Shown: positions 32,596 through 43,588, counted from the stretch's first letter. The stretch is DNA of 64,000 nt from Nocardioides kongjuensis (GCF_013409625.1 NZ_JACCBF010000001.1:2421001-2485000), one strand, 5' to 3'. A program made the numbers and translations. Notes: generated from the letters alone by a model not told the origin.

Positions 32596-34244
32596 TCATG
32601 CCTTTCGAAGGTCGGGAAGGCCGCTGTCGAGGCCGTGGGGGCAGGAGGCGCCGATGCCGAGGGCCGCGGCCCCGAGCCGGCGGAACCACGACCCGGCGAC
32701 GGCCGCGAGGGCGAAGGCGGCGACGAGGAGCATGCCGGGGATCGAGAACAGCTCGGGCAGGCCGGCGCCGGCGGGCGCCGCGTCCACCAGGTCGCCCGTC
32801 GGCGCGGCGCCTGCGGAGGGCGCGGCACCGACCGGGACCGGCGTGGCGGCCGACGGTACGCCGACCCCACCCGCCGCCGGAGCAGGCGCCTGGGCGGCGG
32901 CAGCCGGCGGGGCGGCCTCCGCGGCTGCCGGCGGCGGTGCGGAGATGTCGATCGGCGGCACCGTGTCGACCTCGGCGCGGGCGACGCCGAGCGTGACGAC
33001 CACCTTCGGGGCGAGGTTGGACAGGCCGGACACGACGCCCTTGAGCGGGCCGGCCTGGGCCGGGATCAGCTCGCCGAGGACGTTGGTCGGCAGCGCCTTG
33101 AGCAGCGGGGAGAGGAGCTTGGTGTCGATCGTGATCCGCAGACCCTGCGACATGCTGGTGCCGGCGTCGCCGTCGACCGTGCGGACCTGCTGCGGGATCT
33201 CGATGGTGACGCCGAGCGCCTTGAGCGCGTCGAGCGGCAGCTGGTTGAGGCCGGGGATCGGGGTGGTCTTGCCCATCGCGATCGCGCCGTCGGGACCGAT
33301 CCCGAACTCCTGGCCGGCGATCGCCATCGTGCCCCAGGTGGCGCTACCGGTCGCGGTGCCGGTGGTGCCGTCGGAGGTGGTCTTCGCGACCGTCTCGACG
33401 CCGCCGAGGGTGATCAGGCCGCCGAGCAGGCGGATCTCGCCGAGCGTGGCCCGGGAGACGCCGACGACCTTGCTGTCCTTGGCCTCCATCTTCGAGGTCG
33501 ACACGTAGCCGTCGACGTCGATGAGGGCGGCCAGCTGGGGCGGCAGCCCCGGCGCCGAGGCCCGCGTGGTCGGCGCGCTCGCCGTACCCGTCGGCGCAGC
33601 GCCCGGGAGGCCGCCGCCGAGCCCACCACCGGTGAGCATCCCGGTCAGGCCGGTCAGCAGGTCCATCAGGCCGGACTTCTGTGACGGATCTGCCGTCGCG
33701 CCGTCGGGGCCGAGCACGGTCCCGTCCGGCGAGAAGCCGGTCTCCGCGCTCGCGGTGCCGTCGCCGGACGTGGTGGTCATGACCGCGCCGGGGATCGACT
33801 CGTCCTTCTGGGTGGGCGTGTCCCCGGGGTACTGCGAGTTGACCTGCATCGGGTAGCCGTTCTCGGTGAGCGGCGTCGGAGGCAGGCCGAGCTGCTCGCC
33901 GAAGGTCTTGAGCCCCTCACCCACCGGGTCGCCGGGCCAGAACAGGCTGGCCCGCCCCCGGGACTCGCCCGAGTCCGCCTTGACCTTGCTGTAGCCCATG
34001 TCGAACTCGACCTGCGCCTGCCCCGCGTCCACGGGGATCGGGATGCTCGGCTCGAACATCTCGACGCGGATCGGAGCCGACCAGGCCAGGGTGGTGTACC
34101 CGCCGTACGGTGCCGACTGGGTCGAGCCACCGTCGTCCGCCGAGGCCGGTGTGGCGGTGGGCCCGGCGGCCAGCAGGGCCAGCGAGCCGACCATGCCTCC
34201 CGCCACGAAGGTCCGGATCGTGCTGCGTGTCGGACGTGGTGACT

Positions 34245-34248
<4 letters not shown>
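32596..34248 (-). CDS. large secreted membrane-tethered protein of the Liv operon
   Basis: A 550-residue protein with a signal peptide (residues 1-37, ending ATPASA). An ectodomain of about 430 residues holds repeated beta-strand-like stretches (QAQVEFDMGYSKVKAD, VDGYVSTSKMEAKDSKVVGV, ATWGTMAIAGQEFGIG). An Ala/Pro-rich stalk (about 430-495), a C-terminal transmembrane helix (SIPGMLLVAAFALAAVAG) and a short basic tail follow. This resembles actinobacterial surface proteins held by a C-terminal helix; there is no LPxTG. The ATG overlaps the LivF stop (ATGA). It may be an accessory receptor or envelope conduit for the transporter's substrate. No family is recognised. Confidence 0.7.
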
Positions 34249-35764
<1,516 letters not shown>

Positions 35765-35765
35765 C

Positions 35766-37724
35766 TCAGCCCACCTTCTCCATGTCCACCAGCGGTACGT
35801 CGACCGCCCCGTCCGAGCCGACCGCCTCGGCCCCGTTGCCACCCCGGGGCAGCAGCCCCTGCAGCCGGCCCTCGAGCCCGGGCGCGACCCGCGAGCGCAC
35901 CCACCGTCCGACGCGGAACAGGTGGTTGGCGATGCCGTTCGGGTCGCGGCCCAGGAGCACGGCGCCGAAGCCGATCACGGCGAACAGCAGTCCGGCCATG
36001 CTCGGCGAGGCCGCCTGGAGCTCGGGCAGCAGCATCAGCGCCGTGCCACCCAGCAGTGCGCCGGTGACCGAGGTGGCGCCGAAGACGACGGCCAGCAGGA
36101 GGACGAGCAGGGACTGGAAGTAGAGGAAGTCGGCCGCACCGACGGTCCCCCGCAGGCCGGCGAACAGGCCTCCTGCGAGGCCCGCGACGCCTGCCGACAG
36201 CGCGAACAGGCCGACTCTGAACCAGCGCAGGTCCAGGCCGAGGGTGCCGCAGGCCGACGGGCTGTCGCGCATCGCGATGAGCAGGCGGCCCAGCGCTCCC
36301 CGCCTCAGCACGAGGAGACCGAGTGCGAGCAGCACGAAGGCGAGCACCATGAACCAGACGTAGGCCGTGTCCGAGCCGATCCGCAGGCCGAGGATCGAGA
36401 GCCGGTCGGCAGCGAGCGTGCCGTTGAACTTGAACGCGAACTCGGCGTTGAAGACGACCTTGTCCATCAAGACGGCGAAGGCCATCGTCGACAGCGCGAG
36501 GTAGAGACCGGTGAGCCGCAGCACCGGCAGCGCGACCAGGGCACCGACGGCGGCGGCGATGACCGCCGACAGCAGCAGCCCGAGGAGGTTGGGCTCGTCG
36601 AGCTTGGCGTAGGCGAGCGCGCCCACTCCGGCGAAGGTGAACTGCGCCAGCGAGACGTGGCCGCCGTAGCCGGTCAGCAGCACCAGCGAGAGCATCACCA
36701 TCGCGTACGTCGCCGCGACGCCGATGAGCAGCACCTGGTTGGGCGCCACGACGTTGACGAGCAGCAGCGCCACGACCAGCAGCCCCGCACCGGAGCCGAC
36801 CGAGAGCCGCATGGTCGGCACCGGCGCGGTGACGATGCCCTTGACCTGGCCGATGCGCAGCTGTGCCTGCGGCATCAGCACCACGATCGCGAACAGGAAC
36901 AGCGCGGGGATGACCGGGCGGAAGGACGCGAGGAAGCCGTCGGTCGGCAGGTAGCCGACCGCCCAGGACTCGAGGACCCCCAGGATCATCGCGCCGGCGA
37001 AGGTCATCGGCAGGCTCTTGAGCCGCCCGAGCATGGCGGCGGCATAGGCGTTGATGACCAGCAGGGTCAGCGCGTAGTAGTCGAGCAGCACGACCGGCGT
37101 GAGCAGGATGCCGCCGAGCGCGGCCAGCGACATGCCGATCGCCCACGACAGCGCCGCGACCCGGTCGGGCTTGCCGCCGAAGAGCTTGAGCAGCTCGGGG
37201 TTGTCGACCGAGGCCCGCATCGCCGTTCCGATCCGGGTGCGGTTGAGCAGCAGGTAGAGGCCGAACGCGACCGCGATCGCGCAGAGGAGGGTGACCAGCT
37301 GGTGCGCGGTGACGAAGGTGTCGCCGACCTTCCAGCCGGTGCCGGACCAGAACGGCAGCAGCACGCGCGGCTCCGGCGGCCAGATCTGCTGGGCCAGGCC
37401 GATCAGGCCGACGAGCAGGCCGACCGTGACGACGAGCGCCACCGAGACCGGCCCCTCCCCCAGCCCGCGGGTGACGAAGCGCTGGATGAACCAGCCGATC
37501 GCCGGCGCGACGACACCGACCACCAGGACCAGCGACAGCAGCGTCGGCAGCCCCTGGCGCTGGGTGAAGTCCCAGAACACGAAGGCCAGGAACATGCCGA
37601 AGGCACCGTGGGCGATGTTGAACACCCGGGTGGTCGTGTAGGTCAGGACCAGGCCACTGGCCATGATCGCGTACGCCGCGCCCGTGAACAGGCCCAGCAG
37701 CGTGAAGGCGAAGAGAGAGCCCAT
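35766..37724 (-). CDS. fused LivH-LivM ABC transporter permease
   Basis: A 652-residue permease in which the two HAAT permeases are one chain. Residues 1-290 are LivH-like (FTGAAYAIMASGLVLTYTTT, VFNIAHGAFGM, RTRIGTAMRASVDNPELLKL as the coupling loop). Residues about 320-600 are LivM-like (LLTGYGGHVSLAQFTFAGVG, GRLLIAMRDSPSACGTLGLD as the second coupling loop). The last 50 residues are a cytoplasmic Gly/Arg-rich tail. It would form the membrane channel with LivF and LivG. It lies six bases after the first receptor gene and one base before livG. Confidence 0.93.
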   Translation of the reverse strand: MGSLFAFTLLGLFTGAAYAIMASGLVLTYTTTRVFNIAHGAFGMFLAFVFWDFTQRQGLPTLLSLVLVVGVVAPAIGWFIQRFVTRGLGEGPVSVALVVTVGLLVGLIGLAQQIWPPEPRVLLPFWSGTGWKVGDTFVTAHQLVTLLCAIAVAFGLYLLLNRTRIGTAMRASVDNPELLKLFGGKPDRVAALSWAIGMSLAALGGILLTPVVLLDYYALTLLVINAYAAAMLGRLKSLPMTFAGAMILGVLESWAVGYLPTDGFLASFRPVIPALFLFAIVVLMPQAQLRIGQVKGIVTAPVPTMRLSVGSGAGLLVVALLLVNVVAPNQVLLIGVAATYAMVMLSLVLLTGYGGHVSLAQFTFAGVGALAYAKLDEPNLLGLLLSAVIAAAVGALVALPVLRLTGLYLALSTMAFAVLMDKVVFNAEFAFKFNGTLAADRLSILGLRIGSDTAYVWFMVLAFVLLALGLLVLRRGALGRLLIAMRDSPSACGTLGLDLRWFRVGLFALSAGVAGLAGGLFAGLRGTVGAADFLYFQSLLVLLLAVVFGATSVTGALLGGTALMLLPELQAASPSMAGLLFAVIGFGAVLLGRDPNGIANHLFRVGRWVRSRVAPGLEGRLQGLLPRGGNGAEAVGSDGAVDVPLVDMEKVG

Positions 37725-37730
37725 CGGTGA

Positions 37731-39206
37731 CTAGCCTCCGATCCCGGAGTCGACGACGTTGCCGCACATGTAGGTGCCGGGAGAGACCTGCGACCACTGA
37801 CCACCGCTGTACTGGAGCATCTTCAGGCAGGGCGGGGTCGCCCCGGTCGAGAGGTTCATCGCCGTGTGGGCTCCGTTCCCGGTCCAGGCCGTGGTGGCGC
37901 GGACGGCGTCGACGAGGGAGGCGCGGGTCAGCTTGCCGCCGAGCGCCGTCGCCTTCTCCACGAACAGCCGGGCTGCCGACCAGGCGAACAGGCCGTAGTA
38001 GTTGGGGATCGCGCCGGGCTTCACCTGCTGCAGCCAGGACAGGTACAGCTGCACCTCGGGGTTGGCCTTGTTCTCGAACATGTCGTTGGGCGAGAAGACA
38101 TAGGTGCCCTCGGCGACCGCGCCGGCCTGCTGGATGTAGCGCTTGTCGTAGATGGTCGGGTCCTGCATGTAGAAGTCCGGCTTGAAGCCCTGCTGCTGCA
38201 TCGCCTGCTGGAGCTTCACGGTGTTCTGGTAGGGCCCGTAGTAGATGACGGCGCGGATGCCCTTGTCCTTCATCTGCTGGACGTACGGCGCGAAGTTGAA
38301 CTCCGCGACGTCGATGCCCTGGACGTACTTCGCCGACCAGCCGGCGGCCTTCTCGTAGCCGGCCGCGAGGCTCTTGGCGTTGACCGGCGCGGCACCGGCG
38401 TTGATGTAGAGGAAGGCCGCGTTCTTCACGGCATCCGGGTACTTCGCCGCCAGCCACTTCGCGGCCGGGTCGGAGATCAGGTTGGTGCGGATCGAGTAGG
38501 TGCCGAAGCACGACTTGCAGGCCTGCCGCTCGGGGTTGACGATCGTCGAGCGGATGTCGGGGATGCCGCAGGAGCTGGCGGTGGCGGCGCCGCCGGAGTC
38601 GAAGGCCGACATCGAGCCGACCGCGGCGAAGGTGTCGCTGCAGGCCTTGATGTAGGCCTGCTGGTCGGCACCGGCGTCGGCACGGCTGTCGAGGTTGACC
38701 AGCGCGAGCTTGCGCCCGCAGATGGTGTTCTGCGAGTTGAAGTACTCGACGTAGGCGCGGGTCGCCTGCTGGGCCGACTCGAAGATGCCCGGCACCGGGC
38801 CGGAGATGTCGGAGACGTTGGCGAGGGTGATGGTGCTGTCGGTGATGCCGGTCTGGTTCTTGAACCCGTCGCACGAGCCCGCCTTGGCGGTACCGGTCGG
38901 CGCACCCTTGCCCTTCGACTTGCCGCCGCCCGTGGCGCCACCGGTCGCGCCGGCCGCCGGAGCGGCCGGGTCACCGGCGGTACCGGCTGCGGGTGCCTCG
39001 CCCGCAGCCGGTACGTCGCCCGCGGCCGGTGCCTCGCCGGCCGGGAGTCCGGTGTCGCCGCCGGCGCCGGTGGTCTCGCCCGTCGTGGCGCCCTGGCCGC
39101 TGGCCTTCGCGACGGTCGCCGGGTCGAGCTGGGAGCCACACGCCGTCAGGGCCAGCAGCACGAACGCGACGCCCGCGGTACGGCGGATCCGGGTCCGAGC
39201 GCCCAT
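37731..39206 (-). CDS. Liv-type substrate-binding lipoprotein, paralogue 1
   Basis: A 491-residue lipoprotein: signal peptide with lipobox LTAC (Cys 23), a Gly/Ala/Pro/Thr-rich linker to about 100, a KSKGKGAPTGTAK stretch, then the receptor fold starting SCDGFKNQTGITDSTITLAN, DISGPVPGIFESAQQATRAY. It shares most of its mature sequence with the next gene upstream. Conserved cysteines (SCDG, CGRK, KACS, SSCG, ACKSCF, PPCLK, MCGN) suggest disulfides. Such receptors bind amino acids or, in actinobacteria, other small or lipid-related acids. The ATG shares one base with the paralogue's stop (TGATG). Confidence 0.92.
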   Translation of the reverse strand: MGARTRIRRTAGVAFVLLALTACGSQLDPATVAKASGQGATTGETTGAGGDTGLPAGEAPAAGDVPAAGEAPAAGTAGDPAAPAAGATGGATGGGKSKGKGAPTGTAKAGSCDGFKNQTGITDSTITLANVSDISGPVPGIFESAQQATRAYVEYFNSQNTICGRKLALVNLDSRADAGADQQAYIKACSDTFAAVGSMSAFDSGGAATASSCGIPDIRSTIVNPERQACKSCFGTYSIRTNLISDPAAKWLAAKYPDAVKNAAFLYINAGAAPVNAKSLAAGYEKAAGWSAKYVQGIDVAEFNFAPYVQQMKDKGIRAVIYYGPYQNTVKLQQAMQQQGFKPDFYMQDPTIYDKRYIQQAGAVAEGTYVFSPNDMFENKANPEVQLYLSWLQQVKPGAIPNYYGLFAWSAARLFVEKATALGGKLTRASLVDAVRATTAWTGNGAHTAMNLSTGATPPCLKMLQYSGGQWSQVSPGTYMCGNVVDSGIGG

Positions 39207-40702
39207 CAGCCGCTCACACCCGAGTTGACGACGTTCCCGCACAGCCAGGTGCCCGGCGAGACCTGCTGCCAGCGACCACCCTTGTACTGGATGATCTTCT
39301 GGCACTGCGGGGTCTCCGCCGTGCCCACCCGCATCGCCGCGTGGGCGCCGTTGTCGGTCCAGTCGTTGACCTTGCGCACCGCAGCGACCAGGGACTCGCG
39401 GGTCAGCTTGCCGCCGAGCGCGGTCGCCTGCTCGACGAACAGGCGCATGGCCGACCAGGCGAAGAGTCCGTAGAAGTTCGGCACCGCACCCGGCTTCACC
39501 TGGTTGAGCCAGGACAGGTACAGCTGGATCTCGGGGTTGGCCTTGTTCTCGAACAGGTCGATGGTCGAGTAGACGAAGGTGCCCTCGGCGAGCGCGCCGG
39601 CCTGCTGGACGTAGCGCTGGTCGTAGATCGTCGGGTCCTGCATGAACACGTCGGGCTTGAAGCCCTGCTGCTGCATGGCCTGCTGCAGCTTGACGGTGTT
39701 CTGGTACGGCCCGAGGTAGACCACCATCTTGATGCCCTTGTCCTTCATCTGCTGGACGTAGGGCGCGAAGTTGAACTCCGCGACGTCGATGCCCTGGAGG
39801 TAGTTGACCGACCAGCCCATCTTCCCCCACGCCGCCGCCTGGCTCTTCGCGTTGCCGACCGCGGCGCCGGCGTTGATGTAGAGCATCGCGACGTTCTTGA
39901 CCGCGTCCGGGTACTGGCTGGCGAGCCACTTCGGCCCGGAGTCGGCGATCAGGTTGGGGCGCACCGAGTAGATGCCGAAGCAGGTCGAGCAGGAGGCCCG
40001 CTCGGAGGTGGTCATCGCGGCCCGGATGTCGGGGAGCCCGCAGCCCTGGGCGGTGCTGGCGCCGCCGGAGTCGAATGCGCCCATCGAACCGATCGCGGCG
40101 AAGGCCGAGCTGCACGCCTTGGTGTAGGCCTGCTGGTCGGCGCCGGCGTCGGCCCGGCTGTCGAGGTTGGTGATGGCGAGCTTGCGCCCGCAGATCGTGT
40201 TCTGGGAGTTGAAGTACTCCACGTAGGCACGGGCGGCCTGCTGGGAGGCCTCGAAGATGCCGGGGACGGGTCCCGAGATGTCCGCGACGTTGGCGAGGGT
40301 GATGGTGCTGTCGGTGATGCCGGTCTGGTTCTTGAACCCGTCGCACGAACCTGCCTTCGCGGTCCCCGTCGGCGAGCCCTTGCCCTTCGACTTGCCGCCG
40401 GCGTCGCCCTTGCCGGCGCTGCCGGTGCCGCCGGCACCGGCCGTGCCACCGCCCGCGGCCGGCGCTCCGGCGTCAGGCGCCGCTGCACCACCGCCGGAGA
40501 CGTCGCCACCGGCGGCCGGGACCCCGCCGTCGGAGCCGGCGGCCGGGGCCGCGACGCCGCTGGTCTGGTCACCGCCACCAGCGCCGGACTGGCCGTTGAC
40601 CTTCGCCACGGTCGACGGATCGAGCTGGGAGCCACAGGCGGACAGAGCGAGGACGACGGCGCCGACGCCGAGGAGGCGCCGCGCGCGCGAGTGTCGAGGC
40701 AT
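39206..40702 (-). CDS. Liv-type substrate-binding lipoprotein, paralogue 2
   Basis: A 498-residue lipoprotein, first gene of the operon. Lipobox LSAC (Cys 23), a long Gly/Ala/Pro linker to about 105, then SCDGFKNQTGITDSTITLAN and the same fold and cysteine pattern as paralogue 1. Long identical blocks such as GIDVAEFNFAPYVQQMKDKG and QNTVKLQQAMQQQGFKPD mark a tandem duplication, while linker and surface regions differ. Two receptors for one permease may widen the substrate range. A CRP-like and a KstR-like palindrome lie just upstream. Confidence 0.92.
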   Translation of the reverse strand: MPRHSRARRLLGVGAVVLALSACGSQLDPSTVAKVNGQSGAGGGDQTSGVAAPAAGSDGGVPAAGGDVSGGGAAAPDAGAPAAGGGTAGAGGTGSAGKGDAGGKSKGKGSPTGTAKAGSCDGFKNQTGITDSTITLANVADISGPVPGIFEASQQAARAYVEYFNSQNTICGRKLAITNLDSRADAGADQQAYTKACSSAFAAIGSMGAFDSGGASTAQGCGLPDIRAAMTTSERASCSTCFGIYSVRPNLIADSGPKWLASQYPDAVKNVAMLYINAGAAVGNAKSQAAAWGKMGWSVNYLQGIDVAEFNFAPYVQQMKDKGIKMVVYLGPYQNTVKLQQAMQQQGFKPDVFMQDPTIYDQRYVQQAGALAEGTFVYSTIDLFENKANPEIQLYLSWLNQVKPGAVPNFYGLFAWSAMRLFVEQATALGGKLTRESLVAAVRKVNDWTDNGAHAAMRVGTAETPQCQKIIQYKGGRWQQVSPGTWLCGNVVNSGVSG

Positions 40703-40721
40703 GACCGTCCAACGAGCCTGC

Positions 40722-40737
40722 TGTGACCCAGGTCACG
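40722..40737. promoter_or_regulatory. CRP/GlxR-like site upstream of Liv operon
   Basis: TGTGA-CCCAGG-TCACG matches the TGTGA-N6-TCACA consensus at nine of ten positions. It lies 19 bases before the receptor start codon, so binding would probably block or overlap transcription initiation. Confidence 0.55.
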
Positions 40738-40745
40738 GGGCAAAA

Positions 40746-40759
40746 TGAAACTTGTTTCA
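40746..40759. promoter_or_regulatory. TGAAACTTGTTTCA palindrome, KstR-like operator
   Basis: A 14-bp palindrome (perfect but for the 2-base centre) flanked by AAAA and GTTTT. It fits the TnnAACnnGTTnnA form known for KstR, the TetR-family regulator of cholesterol catabolism in mycobacteria and Rhodococcus. It lies 43 bases upstream of the Liv operon and 66 bases upstream of the divergent lipoprotein gene. Other TetR proteins use similar sites. Confidence 0.55.
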
Positions 40760-40825
40760 GTTTTGTCGGCACGGGCCGCGCGGCCCGCGGGGAACCGGGC
40801 GGGCGGGCCGCACGTCCGAGGCATC

Positions 40826-41326
40826 ATGAGCACCATGCGACTGCCTGCCGCCGCCGTGACCGCTGCCCTCACCCTGCCGCTCCTGCTCGCGACGTCCGCG
40901 TGCAGCCACGAGTCGGACCGGGCCGCCGACCCGACCCCGGCCGCCGCGAGCAGCACCGCCACGGCGACGCAGAGCGCGACCCCGTCGTACCCGACCTTCG
41001 CGGCGCAGGACTACAGCTACCACCTCGAGGTGCTCTGCTTCTGCCCGCAGCTGGGCACCGTGGAGGTCGTCGTCCGCGACGGGAAGGTCACCGAGGCGAC
41101 CTCGCTCGACGGCCCCCAGGCCGGCGTCGCTGCGCCCGACTTCGCCTGGCTGAGCATCGACGACATCCTCGCCCAGGCCCACGCCCCCGGGATCGCCAAG
41201 GCGAAGATCGACTGGCCCGACGGTCAGGACCACCCGGGCTCGGTCATGATCGACCGGATCGCCCAGGGTGTCGACGACGAGGTGACCTACACGATCAAGG
41301 ACGTGCAGGTCACCCCGGAGGGTTGA
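40826..41326 (+). CDS. DUF6174-like lipoprotein
   Basis: A 166-residue lipoprotein with lipobox TSAC (Cys 26), a Thr/Ala/Pro linker, then a small domain: FAAQDYSYHLEVLCFCPQLG, VEVVVRDGKVTEATSLDG, and a final acidic segment (DRIAQGVDDEVTYTIKDVQV). The YxYxLxVxCFCP start and following strand match the DUF6174 pattern as I recall it. Function is unknown. It is divergent from the Liv operon and shares its 123-base promoter region, so it may be co-regulated. ATG at 40826 is chosen; ATG at 40835 is also possible. Confidence 0.75.
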   Translation: MSTMRLPAAAVTAALTLPLLLATSACSHESDRAADPTPAAASSTATATQSATPSYPTFAAQDYSYHLEVLCFCPQLGTVEVVVRDGKVTEATSLDGPQAGVAAPDFAWLSIDDILAQAHAPGIAKAKIDWPDGQDHPGSVMIDRIAQGVDDEVTYTIKDVQVTPEG

Positions 41327-41345
41327 TCGCGAGGGACAGCAGGGA

Positions 41346-42395
41346 TCAGCGCGGGACGAGGGCCCAGTAGTCGAGGTCGAGCAGCACGCCGGGGGCGTAC
41401 TTGCCGTCCTCACCGCGCAGCGTCATCGACTCGTCGCGGCCCTTGGTCGCCACCAGCCGCAGCCGCAGCGCGCCCACACCGGGCGCCGAGGTCTCGGCCT
41501 TGTCGAGGACCTCCGACCAGGCGTAGACGGTGTCGCCGGCGAACGCCGGCGCGGTGTGCGCGCCCGCGTTGATCGCCGCGATCAGCTGCGCGTTGGCGAG
41601 GCCGTTGAAGGACAGGGCCCGGGCCATCGAGATGATGTGGCCGCCGTACACCAGGTTGCGGCCGTCGGGCCGCGCCTCGGTGTTGAAGTGCACCTTGGCG
41701 GTGTTCTGCCACAGCCGGGTGGCCTGCTGGTGCTCGGACTCGGTGAGCGTGACGCCGTCGACGTGGTCGATCTTCTCCCCGACGACGTAGTCGTCGAAGC
41801 GGTGCGACTCGCCGGCCGCACCGAAGTCGTACTCGCTGAAGTCGAGCCCGTCGGGCAGGACCAGGTCACCCGGCGCCACCACCGACGCCAGCTCGGGCAC
41901 GACGGCCTCCGGCGCGGGGGCATCGAGGTCACGCTTGTGGACCATCACCCAGCGGGCCCACTCCAGCGCGACCTCCTCGCGCTGGTTGACGGCGGTGGAG
42001 CGGACGTAGACCACGCCGCTCTTGCCGTTGGAGTTCTGCTTGAGCCCGATCACCTCGGAGGTGGTGCTGAGCGTGTCGCCGGGCAGCACCGGGCGGTGGA
42101 ACCGGCACTCGGCGTACCCGAGGTTGGCGACCGCGTTGAGCGAGATGTCCGGGACGGTCTTGCCGAACGCGATGTGGAACGCGATCAGGTCCTCGACCGG
42201 GTGCGGGTCGAGGCCGACCGACGCGGCGAAGACCGCCGACGACGGCACGGCGAACCGGGTCGGGTAGATCGAGCCGTACACCGCCCGGTCGCCCTCGGTC
42301 ACCGTGCGCGGCGTCGCGTGCCGGATGACCTGCCCGAGCGTGAAGTCCTCGAAGAAGTTGCCCGGGTTGGTCTTGGACTGCGCAGCGGTGCTCAC
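41346..42395 (-). CDS. mch: mesaconyl-CoA hydratase (double MaoC domain)
   Basis: A 349-residue enzyme with two MaoC-like hot-dog domains (about residues 10-170 and 195-345). Characteristic stretches are NFFEDFTLGQVIRHATPRTV, FHIAFGKTVPDISLNAVANL, GYAECRFHRPVLPGDTLSTT and GLKQNSNGKSGVVYVRSTA, a pattern I associate with mesaconyl-CoA hydratase of the ethylmalonyl-CoA pathway (mesaconyl-C1-CoA to beta-methylmalyl-CoA). GTG at 42395 overlaps the acyl-CoA dehydrogenase stop by GTGA. The paired dehydrogenase supports the call. Ccr and Mcl are not in the window. Confidence 0.82.
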   Translation of the reverse strand: MSTAAQSKTNPGNFFEDFTLGQVIRHATPRTVTEGDRAVYGSIYPTRFAVPSSAVFAASVGLDPHPVEDLIAFHIAFGKTVPDISLNAVANLGYAECRFHRPVLPGDTLSTTSEVIGLKQNSNGKSGVVYVRSTAVNQREEVALEWARWVMVHKRDLDAPAPEAVVPELASVVAPGDLVLPDGLDFSEYDFGAAGESHRFDDYVVGEKIDHVDGVTLTESEHQQATRLWQNTAKVHFNTEARPDGRNLVYGGHIISMARALSFNGLANAQLIAAINAGAHTAPAFAGDTVYAWSEVLDKAETSAPGVGALRLRLVATKGRDESMTLRGEDGKYAPGVLLDLDYWALVPR

Positions 42396-43588
42396 TTGAG
42401 CTTGTACTCCTTGAGGAGCTGGCGGCCGATGATCATCTTCTGGATGTCGGAGGTGCCCTCGCCGATGAGCATGAACTTGACCTCGCGCATCAGGCGCTCG
42501 ATCTCGTACTCCTTGGAGTAGCCGTAGCCGCCGTGGATCCGGAAGGAGTCCTCGACGACCTCGTTGGCGTACTCCGAGGCGACCATCTTGGCCATGCCGG
42601 CCTCGACGTCCATCCGCTTGCCGGTGTCCTTGAGGCGCGCGGCACGCACCATCATGTTGTGGGCCACCTCGACCTTGGTCGCCATCTCCGCGATCCGGAA
42701 CAGCACCGCCTGGTGCTCGGCGATGACCTTGCCGAAGGTCTTGCGCTGCTGGGCGTAGGCGACACCGAGCTCGAAGCCGCGCCAGGCCAGGCCGCACGCG
42801 CGGGCGGCGACGTTGACGCGGCCGACCTCGACGCCGTCCATCATCTGGAAGAAGCCCTTGCCCGGCTCCCCGCCCAGGATCTGGTCGGCGGCGATCTGGT
42901 GGCCCTCGAGGATGAGCTCGGTCGTCTCGACGCCCTTGTAGCCCATCTTGTCGATCTTGCCGGGAACGGTGACGCCCTGGGCGGTCTCCCCGAACCCGGC
43001 CTCCTTCTCGACGAGGAAGGTGGTCATGTTCTTGTAGACGCTGTCGGCGCCCTCGTCGGTCTTGACGAGCAGCGCGACCAGCGTGGAGCTGGCGCCGTTG
43101 GTCAGCCACATCTTCTGGCCGGTGATCGAGTACGAGCCGTCGGCCTGCTTGGTGGCCTTGGTCGAGACGGCCGAGACGTCGGAGCCCAGGCCCGGCTCGG
43201 ACATCGAGAACGCGCCGCGGACCTCGCCGGTCGCCATCCGGGGCAGGTACTTGGCCTTCTGCTCCTCGGTGCCGTGCTGCATGAGCAGGTAGGCCACGAT
43301 GAAGTGGGTGTTGATGACACCCGACACGCTCATCCAGCCGCGGGCGATCTCCTCGACCACCAGGGCGTAGGTCAGCAGGGACTCGCCCAGGCCGCCGAAC
43401 TCCTCGGGGATGGTCAGGCCGAAGACGCCCAGCTCCTTGAGACCGTCGACGATCTCCTGCGGGTAGGTGTCGGAGTGCTCGAGCTCCTGGGCCACGGGGA
43501 TGATCTGCTCGTCCACGAAGACACGCACGGCCTTCAGGATCTCGGACTGGTCCTCGGTGAGGCCTTCGGTCTGACAAAGCCGGGTCAT
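42392..43588 (-). CDS. mcd: acyl-CoA dehydrogenase, likely methylsuccinyl-CoA dehydrogenase
   Basis: A 398-residue flavoprotein of the acyl-CoA dehydrogenase family. FAD/substrate segments are FSMSEPGLGSDVSAV, KMWLTNGASSTL, YAQQRKTFGKVIAEHQ and IHGGYGYSKEYEIERLMREV; the catalytic base region is YGYSKEYEIERL (Glu). The order Mcd-Mch, coupled by GTGA, recalls the ethylmalonyl-CoA cluster of Streptomyces, where the dehydrogenase also lacks the long N-terminal extension of Rhodobacter Mcd. Specificity is inferred from the partner. AAAGGGAA precedes the ATG. The free-standing pair may serve C2 assimilation or another acyl-CoA route. Confidence 0.78.
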   Translation of the reverse strand: MTRLCQTEGLTEDQSEILKAVRVFVDEQIIPVAQELEHSDTYPQEIVDGLKELGVFGLTIPEEFGGLGESLLTYALVVEEIARGWMSVSGVINTHFIVAYLLMQHGTEEQKAKYLPRMATGEVRGAFSMSEPGLGSDVSAVSTKATKQADGSYSITGQKMWLTNGASSTLVALLVKTDEGADSVYKNMTTFLVEKEAGFGETAQGVTVPGKIDKMGYKGVETTELILEGHQIAADQILGGEPGKGFFQMMDGVEVGRVNVAARACGLAWRGFELGVAYAQQRKTFGKVIAEHQAVLFRIAEMATKVEVAHNMMVRAARLKDTGKRMDVEAGMAKMVASEYANEVVEDSFRIHGGYGYSKEYEIERLMREVKFMLIGEGTSDIQKMIIGRQLLKEYKLK

